In this document: positions 54,380-61,762 of the stretch, in pieces
Position numbering within the stretch: the first letter of the stretch is position 1
Layout of the letters: every line of letters starts with the position of its first letter
DNA from: Actinomycetes bacterium
GTDB taxonomy: Bacteria > Actinomycetota > Acidimicrobiia > Acidimicrobiales > Acidimicrobiaceae
DNA length: 64,000 nucleotides
Direction: 5' to 3'
NCBI GenBank assembly: GCA_021786375.1
Contig: JAJYNL010000077.1
Span: 1 to 64,000 of the forward strand
Notes under the pieces: model-generated
What the model saw: the letters and a program-made list of their open reading frames with translations, nothing else
Databases searched by the model: none
Told to the model about the DNA's origin: nothing
Made by a program: the position numbers and the translations under genes

Positions 54380-55903
54380 CTAGAAGACCACCTGCTCCCA
54401 CTGCGCCTCGGCCCGCAGCCGGGGCTTTAGGACCTTGCCGCCCGCGTTGCGCGGCAGGCCCTCCTGACGAACCCAGACGTACTGTGGCACCTTGTAGTCC
54501 GCCAGCTTGGTGCGGGCAAAGGAAACCATCTCCGCGACGTCGAAACTGACTCCCGGAACCGGGACCACTACTGCGCCGACCTTCTCCCCCATCATCTCGT
54601 CCGGAACTCCGATCACCGCAACCTCGAGCACTCCCGGGTATGCCGCGAGCACGTTCTCCACCTCCACGGAGTAGACGTTCTCCCCTCCCCGGTTGATCAT
54701 GTCCTTCTTGCGATCGACAATGATCACCAAGCCGTCCACGATACGGGCCATGTCCCCAGTGTGCAGCCAGCCGTCGACGAAGGTGTCCCTCGTCGCCTCA
54801 GGCATGTTCCAGTAACCCATGGCCACATTCGGGCCACGGATCAGCAGCTCGCCCGCACCGGTATGCGGGTCCGGCTCGAAGAGGTCCACCTCGGTCACCG
54901 GCACCGGGAATCCCACCGAGTCCGCGTGGTCGCCCGCGTATTCGTGCGGCAGGAACGTCGCGATCGAGGCGGTCTCGGTTAGGCCAAAGCCGTTCCCCAC
55001 CCGGGCGCTGGGGAAGGCGGCCATCAGCTTGTGCACCAAGTCCGGAGGCATAGGCGCCCCGCCGTACAGAACGTATTTGACCCCGGACGTGTCCAGGGCG
55101 GCGAACTCGGGCTGGACCAGCACATACCAGTAAAGTGCGGGCACCGAGACGACCGTGTCGATCTGGTTCTCCGCCACCGCCGCAATGAGCGCCTTGATGT
55201 CCGGGCCGGGCAGGATGACCAGCTTGCCTCCGTAGCGAAGCGTCGGGACCATTTGAGCTATCGCCGCGGTCACGTGAAAGAGGGGAACCGTCACCAGGCT
55301 CACTGAGGGCCCGCGCTCCAACGGAACCACCCTGAAGACGCTTTCCATGTTGGAAAGGAAGTTCTCATGCGAGAGCATCGCACCCTTGGGGAAGCCGGTG
55401 GTGCCACTGGTGTAGAAAATGGCGGCCAGGGTCCCCCTGCCCGCACCCTGGCGGCGCAGAGGCTCGCCCGAGGGCATCGCCAACCCCGGTCTGAACACGT
55501 ATTTTGCGCCGGAGTCCTCCAGCACGTAGGCCGCCTCGCTCTCGGTGAAACGCGTGTTGATGGGGACGACCGCGGCACCGGCAAAGATTATGCCGAAAAA
55601 GGCGACCACAAAATCGTTCCCGTTGGGGAGCATCAGCCCCACCCGGTCACCTGGCTCCACCCCCGACGCGGCCAGACCTCCGGCCACGCGCTCCACCGCT
55701 TCAAGGAGCCCGGCGTAGGTGAGCTCTCCTCCGCCGATCTCCTGCAAAGCAACCAATTCGGCATGGGACTCCGCGGCCTTTACCACCAGATCCACCAGTG
55801 AGTCCGGCAAATCCTGATAGTGCAGCACGCCCAGTTCGTCTCGATAAATGCCGGACTCGTCGAACACTGGCTCATCGGAATGGATGCCCGCTCGCTCGAT
55901 CAC
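54380..55903 (-). CDS. ANL-family acyl-CoA ligase
   Basis: 507 residues from the GTG at 55903, chosen because AGGAGG lies seven bases upstream; the frame is open to 55999 but the extra 32 residues are basic and unlike the family. Motifs are IFYTSGTTGFPKGAMLSHENF near residue 185, NGFGLTETASIATFL near residue 320, GWLHTGDMARIVDGLVIIVDRKKDMINRGGENVYSVEVE near residue 400, and the catalytic Lys in PRNAGGKVLKPRLR. It probably activates a medium- or long-chain or aromatic acid. A TetR-type palindrome lies 57 bases upstream, which suggests repression by a TetR regulator not in the window. Confidence 0.92.
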   Translation of the reverse strand: MIERAGIHSDEPVFDESGIYRDELGVLHYQDLPDSLVDLVVKAAESHAELVALQEIGGGELTYAGLLEAVERVAGGLAASGVEPGDRVGLMLPNGNDFVVAFFGIIFAGAAVVPINTRFTESEAAYVLEDSGAKYVFRPGLAMPSGEPLRRQGAGRGTLAAIFYTSGTTGFPKGAMLSHENFLSNMESVFRVVPLERGPSVSLVTVPLFHVTAAIAQMVPTLRYGGKLVILPGPDIKALIAAVAENQIDTVVSVPALYWYVLVQPEFAALDTSGVKYVLYGGAPMPPDLVHKLMAAFPSARVGNGFGLTETASIATFLPHEYAGDHADSVGFPVPVTEVDLFEPDPHTGAGELLIRGPNVAMGYWNMPEATRDTFVDGWLHTGDMARIVDGLVIIVDRKKDMINRGGENVYSVEVENVLAAYPGVLEVAVIGVPDEMMGEKVGAVVVPVPGVSFDVAEMVSFARTKLADYKVPQYVWVRQEGLPRNAGGKVLKPRLRAEAQWEQVVF

Positions 55904-56195
55904 GGCTGCCCTCCTAGCACGGCGGCCGCGCCTGAGCGGGCCGGTGTTACAAATGACGTTACCGATCGGTAGCTTATCGCCGGCCCTCCGGGTGGTCAAG
56001 GTGGCCGGAAATGGCCTTTACGCCCCCGGAAGGAGCGTCACGAGGGCGGGTGACCGCGGATTCTTTGTGGTCCAGCACTAAGAATCATGGCATCTTCTCG
56101 TTATTATGAAGTGCGTGCATCGCCGGGGCGAACCCGGCCAGTAGGCCGCCGGAAGGTGGCGGGGCATGGACATCTAGAACGACGGGCGCAGGGGT
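55904..56195. other. 292-base divergent intergenic region
   Basis: This separates the acyl-CoA ligase and the PucR gene, so both promoters must lie here. A perfect palindrome is present (separate entry). An AT-richer stretch at about 56085-56120 (GAATCATGGCATCTTCTCGT) is the likeliest location of the PucR promoter. No gene is seen. Confidence 0.5.
55960..55971. promoter_or_regulatory. TACCGATCGGTA, TetR-type operator palindrome
   Basis: A perfect 12-base palindrome in the leader of the acyl-CoA ligase. ACCGATCGGT-type cores are common operators of TetR regulators of fatty-acid and sterol catabolism. Only the symmetry is directly visible; the cognate regulator is not in the window. Confidence 0.5.
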
Positions 56196-57851
56196 ATGGC
56201 CGATAACAGGGCTGGGATAGGGACGAGGCTCACCTTGAAGGAGGTCCTGGCCCAGCCCTCACTTGGACTTCGCCTGGTCACCTCGGACCAAAGTGCTTTA
56301 GCCACCTCGGTGACAGGTGCGCACTCGTTCGAGATCTCCCGCCCCACCAGGTGGTTCTCCGCCCACTGGATCGCCCTTACCACCGGATTGCGCCTCAAGG
56401 GCCGCCCGGCCGAGCAGCGAGAGTTGGTGAAGGAGTTGCACAGCGCCGGAATCGCGGCGCTGGGGTTCGCGCTGGACGTCAATTTCCGTGCGGTCCCGCC
56501 AGGACTGCTCGAGGCAGCCGAGGAGTTGGGGCTCCCGGTCTTCACGGTCCCTTTCGCCACCGGCTTCGCCGAGATAATCGCCTTCGTTAACCAGGCGCTT
56601 CTCTCTCCCAACGTGAACGCCCTGCGCCGTTTTGTCTCCGCACAGGATTACCTGCTCGACTCGCTGCTCAGCCCGGACCCCGTGACCGCCATGATCGAGC
56701 GCCTGGCTCCGCTGGTGCCGGCGGCGGTTGCCCTCATCGAAGGCGGCTCCGGTGAGGTGGTTGCCGCGAGCGACAACATGGACGCCGGCCTGCTGGCGGA
56801 GGTTCGTGAGTTCATCGAGTATCAGAGCCCCTCGTCGGCAAACATGCAAGGCCGGGGGGCGCGCCGCCCAGCCGAGCAGGCCGATCCCTCCCTGCCCGGA
56901 CTTACCCAGCTGATTGAGTTCGAGGCCGGGCAGGGGCCCGGGCTGGCGCTGGCAGTGCTGCCGCCAAGCCGCCCTTCGATGTGGCTTGCCCTGGTCGGCA
57001 CCACCGACTCCGGCGAATCCGACTTCCAGCTGGCGCTTCCTCTGGTCCGCTCCGCCGGTCACATGCTCGCCATCGCACTCGAGACGCGAAGCGACCGGCT
57101 TGCCGAGAGGCGCGCACAGGAACGGGCGCTTGTAGCCGAGGTGTGCGGCCTGCGCGCCGCCAGGACACCGGCGGGAAGGCCGGCCAAGCCTCAGCTGGAA
57201 CGGCTCTTCTCTCTGGGGATCGACTTCTCGTCCCCCGCCTGGGTGGTGTGTGGCTCGCCGATGGCATCGGCCGCGGAGGCGGAGCGGGATTTCTCCGCCC
57301 TGCTCGAGACGATCGAGGAACACCCCCCAGTCATCTGGGACATGACCGGGGAAGTAATGGTGGCCATCGTCCAGACCGGCACCGAGACGATGCCGGATCA
57401 GCTCAGGCAACTGACCGGGAATCTCTTCCGCCTGGGTGTCTCCTCACCATGCCTGGGTGCGGCCGCCCTTCCGGCCGCCTATCGGGAGGCTCGTGCCTCC
57501 CTGGGCGAGCTGCTCACCACCCCGCATGGGGACCAACCCTCGGACGTGCTGCTCTTCGAGGATGCCTCCATGACAACCTGGCTGATGGCCCAGGTGGACT
57601 TGCGCAAGCTGGCCGAGAAGCAGGAGCGCCGGCGCGCCAATCTAACCGTAGAGCGCCACGCCATCACCACGCTGCGCGCCTACCTCGAGTGCAACCTGGA
57701 CATCAACCTTGCCGCCGCCAAGCTGGGCATACACCCGAACTCGATGCGCTACCGCCTGCATAAGGTGCGAGAGAGCCATGGGGTGCGGCTGGAGGACTTT
57801 GCGGAGCTGGTGGACCTATACCTGGCGCTCAAGATTCTGCCTCGATCCTGA
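56196..57851 (+). CDS. PucR-family transcriptional activator
   Basis: 551 residues. The N-terminal PucR domain is at about 12-125 (TLKEVLAQPSLGLRLVTSDQSALATSVTGAHSFEIS and ALGFALDVNFRAVPPGLLEAAEELGLPVFTVPF). A GAF-like middle region follows, and the C-terminal PucR-type helix-turn-helix is at about 490-545 (TLRAYLECNLDINLAAAKLGIHPNSMRYRLHKV). Members control purine, amine, GABA and acid catabolism. It lies directly upstream of and in the same direction as the aminotransferase and MDR reductase, so those are the likely targets. Confidence 0.93.
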   Translation: MADNRAGIGTRLTLKEVLAQPSLGLRLVTSDQSALATSVTGAHSFEISRPTRWFSAHWIALTTGLRLKGRPAEQRELVKELHSAGIAALGFALDVNFRAVPPGLLEAAEELGLPVFTVPFATGFAEIIAFVNQALLSPNVNALRRFVSAQDYLLDSLLSPDPVTAMIERLAPLVPAAVALIEGGSGEVVAASDNMDAGLLAEVREFIEYQSPSSANMQGRGARRPAEQADPSLPGLTQLIEFEAGQGPGLALAVLPPSRPSMWLALVGTTDSGESDFQLALPLVRSAGHMLAIALETRSDRLAERRAQERALVAEVCGLRAARTPAGRPAKPQLERLFSLGIDFSSPAWVVCGSPMASAAEAERDFSALLETIEEHPPVIWDMTGEVMVAIVQTGTETMPDQLRQLTGNLFRLGVSSPCLGAAALPAAYREARASLGELLTTPHGDQPSDVLLFEDASMTTWLMAQVDLRKLAEKQERRRANLTVERHAITTLRAYLECNLDINLAAAKLGIHPNSMRYRLHKVRESHGVRLEDFAELVDLYLALKILPRS

Positions 57852-57950
57852 GCTGCTTTCCCAGGCGGGGGGCACTGTCAGGCGCCCTCGCCGCTCAGTT
57901 CCCTACGGTGCTATCTTGGTCACAAACCCGCAGCAGAACTGAGAGGTAAA

Positions 57951-59210
57951 GTGACCGAGACATCCTTCTGGCACCCCTTCGCCAACATGGCGGAAGTCAC
58001 CCGTAGCCGGCTCACCATCGCCGAAGCCAATGGCAACTACGTATACGACGACGCTGGCCGTCAGTACCTCGACGCCACCGCCTCGCTCTGGTACGCCAAC
58101 GTGGGGCACGGGCGCAAGGAGATAGCCGAGGCGATCAACGCCCAGCTCTCCAAAGTCGCGGCCTATTCCACCTTCGCCGACATCACCAACGAGCCGGCGG
58201 AGCTGCTCGCCGCCAAGGTCGCATCCGTTAGCCCAATGCCCGGCTCAAAGGTCTTCTTCGTCTCCGGAGGCGGGGACGCGATCGACACAGCCGCCAAGCT
58301 GGCGCGCCGCTACTTCCATGAGACCGGCCACCCCGAGCGCCAGATACTCGTCTCTCGCGGTGACAGCTATCACGGGACCCACGGCTTCGGCACCTCCCTG
58401 GCTGGAATGCCCGCCAACCGCGCAGGATATGGCGACCTGATCAACTCGGTCGCCCAGATCGATCGCGACGATCCCGAGGATCTGGCCGCGCTGGCCGAAA
58501 ATATCGGCGCCGAGCACATCGCCGCCGTCTTCGTCGAGCCGGTCATCGGCGCCGGTGGCGTCCATCTTCCCAAGCCCGGCTACATAGAGAGGCTGCGCGA
58601 GATCTGCACCAGCATCGGCGCGCTTCTGGTCATCGACTCGGTAATCTGCGGCTTCGGGAGACTGGGCGAGTGGTTCGGCCCCGAGCGCTTTGGCGTGATC
58701 CCCGACATGATCACCTTCGCCAAGGGAATAACCAGCGGATATGTTCCTCTGGGCGGGGTGGTTGTCTCGGCCGGCGTCTCGGCACCCTTCTTCGAAGGCA
58801 AGGGCGCGGCCTTCCGGCACGGGCCCACCTACGCGGGTCATCCGCTCGCGTGCGCAGCCGGCCTGGCCAACCTGGAGATCATGGAGCGGGAGAACCTTAT
58901 CCCACGTGGCCGGACCCTGGAGGGGAGCCTGGCGGAAGCCCTCAACAGCACCCTGGACTCCCCGCTCATTAGCGAGGTGCGTGCAGGAATGGGTCTGCTC
59001 GGTGCAATCGAGGTCGAGGCGAATGTGCTAAAGGAACGCCCCGCGACGCTGGGCAAACTCCAAATGGCCATGCGCGAGCGGGGAGTGCTGGTACGCACGC
59101 TTATGACCTCCATCGCGGTGTCACCCCCCCTGACCATCACCGAAGCGGAGATCGAACGCATCGGCGCCGCCTTCGCAGACTCGCTCAAGCAGGTGGCCGC
59201 CGAGTCCTGA
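57951..59210 (+). CDS. class III aminotransferase
   Basis: 419 residues, fold-type I PLP enzyme. The start is GTG with GAGAGG four bases upstream. Markers are WHPFANMAEVTRSRLTIAEANGNYVYDDAGRQYLDATASLW, GGGDAIDTAAKLAR, the SYHGTHGFGTSL segment, DSVICGFGRLGEWFG with the PLP Asp, and TFAKGITSGYVPLG near residue 257 with the PLP Lys. Related enzymes are beta-alanine, omega-amino-acid and putrescine/diamine aminotransferases. A diamine, amino alcohol or omega-amino acid as substrate is a reasonable guess given the PucR regulator upstream. Confidence 0.92.
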   Translation: MTETSFWHPFANMAEVTRSRLTIAEANGNYVYDDAGRQYLDATASLWYANVGHGRKEIAEAINAQLSKVAAYSTFADITNEPAELLAAKVASVSPMPGSKVFFVSGGGDAIDTAAKLARRYFHETGHPERQILVSRGDSYHGTHGFGTSLAGMPANRAGYGDLINSVAQIDRDDPEDLAALAENIGAEHIAAVFVEPVIGAGGVHLPKPGYIERLREICTSIGALLVIDSVICGFGRLGEWFGPERFGVIPDMITFAKGITSGYVPLGGVVVSAGVSAPFFEGKGAAFRHGPTYAGHPLACAAGLANLEIMERENLIPRGRTLEGSLAEALNSTLDSPLISEVRAGMGLLGAIEVEANVLKERPATLGKLQMAMRERGVLVRTLMTSIAVSPPLTITEAEIERIGAAFADSLKQVAAES

Positions 59211-59258
59211 AGCCTCGGCGCCGGCCCCGTGCCGGTGAAGATCGTGAAAGGAGCATCC

Positions 59259-60227
59259 GTGCAGGCGATTCTCGTCTCCCGTTTCGGTGGCCCCGAACAG
59301 CTCGAGCCCAGCCGGCTTCCCGACCCGGAGCCATCCGCCGGCCAGGTGCGCATCCGCAACATACGCGCCTCGGTGAACTTCGCAGATGTGAAGGCCGTTT
59401 CCGGCAATTATCCGGTTCCCGGGATGCCGTTTGTGCCGGGCCTCGACACTTACGGCGTGGTCGACGCGATCGGAGAGAACGTCGACCATTCCTGGCTCGG
59501 ACGGCACGTAGTGGCCTTTGTGGACGATGGAGGCTATGCCGAGTACTCCCTGGCCAGGAAGGGCCTCTTCTTCGAGGTCCCGCCGGGGATCGATCCGGAC
59601 CAGGCAGGTGCGGCCCCGCTCTTGCTCGGGACCTGCTACGGCCTGATGACCAGGGCTTCCAAAGTCCGGCAAGGGGACCGTGTCCTGGTGCACTCCGCCG
59701 CCGGCGGTATCGGCACCACAGCGTTGCAGATGGCGGCGGCGCTGGGAGCCTCCACTGTGGTCGGCGTCGTGTCCAGCCAGGAAAAAGCCGGCTTGGTGGA
59801 GGAATTGGGAGCGAGGCCGGTGGTGGCTCGGGAGTCCGGATTCGCACAAGCAGCCAGACGGGCGGCGGGGGGTGACTTCCAGGTCATCTTGAACGCCGCT
59901 GCGGGCGACACCGTTGCCGAGGACATGGAGGTGCTCGAGTCGTTCGGGACGCTGGTCGTCTTCGGGATGGCCGCCGGGAAGCCCGGAGTTGTCCAAACCG
60001 ACCAGCTGCACTCCCCCAACCGCACCGTCTCAGGCTTCTCCTTCGGGACGGTGCGCAGGTCACGTCCGGACGAAGTCGCCTCACTGATGGAGCCCTCCCT
60101 GGCCATGCTCCACGACGGGCGCATCCGTATGGTGATCGATTCGGTGCTGCCGCTGGCCGAAGCGGGCCAGGCGCACCACCGCCTTGCATCGCGCCAGTCA
60201 AAGGGCAAGATCCTCCTGACTCCTTGA
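59259..60227 (+). CDS. MDR-family quinone-reductase-like oxidoreductase
   Basis: 322 residues from the GTG at 59259, which has AAAGGAG six bases upstream. It lacks both zinc sites of alcohol dehydrogenases. Family landmarks are ASVNFADVKAVSGNYPVP near residue 40, GLDTYGVVDAIGENV, GGYAEYSLARKGLFFEVPPGIDP, and the NADPH site VHSAAGGIGTTALQMAAALGA near residue 145. This is the quinone oxidoreductase (QOR/zeta-crystallin) type. It follows the aminotransferase after 48 bases and precedes mftA by 48 bases, so it may be co-transcribed with them. Confidence 0.9.
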   Translation: MQAILVSRFGGPEQLEPSRLPDPEPSAGQVRIRNIRASVNFADVKAVSGNYPVPGMPFVPGLDTYGVVDAIGENVDHSWLGRHVVAFVDDGGYAEYSLARKGLFFEVPPGIDPDQAGAAPLLLGTCYGLMTRASKVRQGDRVLVHSAAGGIGTTALQMAAALGASTVVGVVSSQEKAGLVEELGARPVVARESGFAQAARRAAGGDFQVILNAAAGDTVAEDMEVLESFGTLVVFGMAAGKPGVVQTDQLHSPNRTVSGFSFGTVRRSRPDEVASLMEPSLAMLHDGRIRMVIDSVLPLAEAGQAHHRLASRQSKGKILLTP

Positions 60228-60242
60228 GCCGGCCAGGACCCG

Positions 60243-60269
60243 TTGGGCACCTGCCCTTGTGGATATGAT
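60243..60269 (+). promoter_or_regulatory. candidate promoter of mftA, leaderless arrangement
   Basis: TTGGGC (60243-60248) and TATGAT (60264-60269) are 15 bases apart, and TATGAT ends six bases before the mftA ATG. Transcription would then begin at or near the start codon, which fits the missing ribosome binding site. Leaderless mRNAs are common in Actinomycetota. Confidence 0.45.
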
Positions 60270-60275
60270 TGAGCC

Positions 60276-60395
60276 ATGACAAAAGAGGCGGCGATGCAGG
60301 TGGGCGAAGACGCGGCGGCGGAGGATATGGAGTTCGTCGAGGAGGATCTCGTCATCGAGGAGGTCTCGATCGACGGAATGTGCGGCGTCTACTAG
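60276..60395 (+). CDS. mftA: mycofactocin precursor peptide MftA
   Basis: 39 residues. The leader is very acidic (EDAAAEDMEFVEEDLVIEEV) and the C-terminus is SIDGMCGVY. The invariant IDGMCGVY ending, with the final Val-Tyr pair, is the mycofactocin core: MftC decarboxylates the Tyr and crosslinks it to the Val, and the rest is removed. The gene is followed immediately by mftB and mftC, as in other mycofactocin loci. It has no Shine-Dalgarno sequence but a -10-like element sits right upstream. It was not in the supplied gene calls because of its size. Confidence 0.95.
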   Translation: MTKEAAMQVGEDAAAEDMEFVEEDLVIEEVSIDGMCGVY

Positions 60396-60682
60396 ACGGC
60401 CCGGCCTTGCGTCGCGAGCGGCTGCTTCTCAACCCGCGTATTTCCCTCAGGGAGGAGTCCTTCGGGGCCCTCTGCTACAATTTCTCGACGCGTGAACTCT
60501 TCCTGGTCAAGTCACGGCTGGTCCTGAAGCTGGCCGAACTCGCCAGGTGCGGTGTCGACCGATCGGTGGCTGAGGCCACCCTTGGTGCTTCCCCCGAGGG
60601 CTTCGACCGGCTGGTCGAAGCGCTGCTGGCAAGGAAGGTCCTGCTGCTTGAAGAGGCGCCCGGAGGCCACCGCGATGAATGA
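60380..60682 (+). CDS. mftB: mycofactocin RiPP-recognition chaperone MftB
   Basis: About 100 residues from a GTG at 60380 that overlaps the mftA end by 16 bases in another frame; a TTG at 60404 is an alternative. The sequence NPRISLREESFGALCYNFSTRELFLVKSRLVLKLAELARCG is the PqqD-like winged-helix recognition domain of MftB. It binds the MftA leader and presents the core to MftC. The C-terminal helix (GFDRLVEALLARKVLLLEEA) is typical. It overlaps mftC by eight bases. Confidence 0.92.
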   Translation: MRRLLDGPALRRERLLLNPRISLREESFGALCYNFSTRELFLVKSRLVLKLAELARCGVDRSVAEATLGASPEGFDRLVEALLARKVLLLEEAPGGHRDE

Positions 60683-61754
60683 CTCCCTTGCCGCCGCCCT
60701 GCGCGCCGGACTGACGGCACCAATCTGTCTGACCTGGGAGCTCACCTACGGCTGCAATCTGTCCTGCCGCCACTGCCTCTCGGACTCCGGGTCCAGGGCG
60801 CCCGGGGAGCTAAACACCAACGAAGCGCTCGAGCTCATCGACACCTTTGCCGAAATGGGTATCTTCTACGTAAACATCGGCGGTGGCGAGCCGATGATGC
60901 GCAGGGACTTCTTCTCTCTGCTCGAGCACGCCGTATCACGCCGGGTCGGGGTCAAGTTCTCCACCAACGGCACCTTCCTGGACGCCACTGCTGCGCGGCG
61001 CCTGGCCGGAATGGACTACGTGGACGTCCAGGTGTCGATCGACGGTCCAGACCGGGCCACCAGCGATGCCCTGCGGGGCCGGGGGTCGTTCGCAAAGGCG
61101 GTGGCGGCACTGGAGAATCTGGCCACGGCCGGCTTCGCCGATCCCAAGATCTCGGTCGTGGCCACCCGCCACAACGTCTCCCGCCTTGACGAGCTCGAAG
61201 AGATGGCCCGCGGTTTCGGGGCCAGCCTGCGCGTGACCAGGCTCCGCCCCTCGGGCCGCGGCGCGCAAAGCTATGCCAACCTGCGACCGACCCCCGAGGA
61301 CAACCGGCACCTCTTCCGCTGGCTCTCCGAGCGTCCCCACGTCCTGACCGGCGACTCCTTCTTCCACCTCTCGCCGCTGGGTGATCCGCTGCCCGGCTTG
61401 AACATGTGCGGCGCCGGGAGGGTGGTGTGCCTGGTCGACCCGGTTGGCGACGTCTACGCATGCCCCTTTACCATCCACCCGGACTTCAAGGCCGGGAATA
61501 TCCGCGAAACGGGCCTTGCGGAGATTTGGCGCAGCTCGGGCCTTTTCACCAGCTTGCGGTCCGAGCCCGGCCCCACCGGCTGCTCGAGCTGCTCCGCTTA
61601 TGCCTCCTGCCAGGGGGGCTGCATGGCGGCCAAGTTCCACACCGGATCCGGGCCGGCCGACCCTGACCCGGAATGCGTGATGGGCCGGGCCGGTGCTACG
61701 GCGTCCACGGTGGTATCGATTCGTCCTCGGCGCGCAGCCGCGGCGACGCGTTAG
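60675..61754 (+). CDS. mftC: mycofactocin radical SAM maturase MftC
   Basis: 359 residues. The radical SAM cluster motif is Cys27-x3-Cys31-x2-Cys34 (GCNLSCRHCLSDSG), preceded by LTWELTY. GGEPMMRRDF near residue 75 and VSIDGPDRATSD near residue 115 follow the family. A SPASM domain with several more Cys residues occupies about 245-350 (MCGAGRVVCLVDPVGDVYACPF, CSSCSAYASCQGGC), holding two extra Fe-S clusters. MftC converts MftA to the decarboxylated, crosslinked intermediate. It starts inside mftB. Confidence 0.97.
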   Translation: MNDSLAAALRAGLTAPICLTWELTYGCNLSCRHCLSDSGSRAPGELNTNEALELIDTFAEMGIFYVNIGGGEPMMRRDFFSLLEHAVSRRVGVKFSTNGTFLDATAARRLAGMDYVDVQVSIDGPDRATSDALRGRGSFAKAVAALENLATAGFADPKISVVATRHNVSRLDELEEMARGFGASLRVTRLRPSGRGAQSYANLRPTPEDNRHLFRWLSERPHVLTGDSFFHLSPLGDPLPGLNMCGAGRVVCLVDPVGDVYACPFTIHPDFKAGNIRETGLAEIWRSSGLFTSLRSEPGPTGCSSCSAYASCQGGCMAAKFHTGSGPADPDPECVMGRAGATASTVVSIRPRRAAAATR

Positions 61755-61762
61755 GCACGGAC

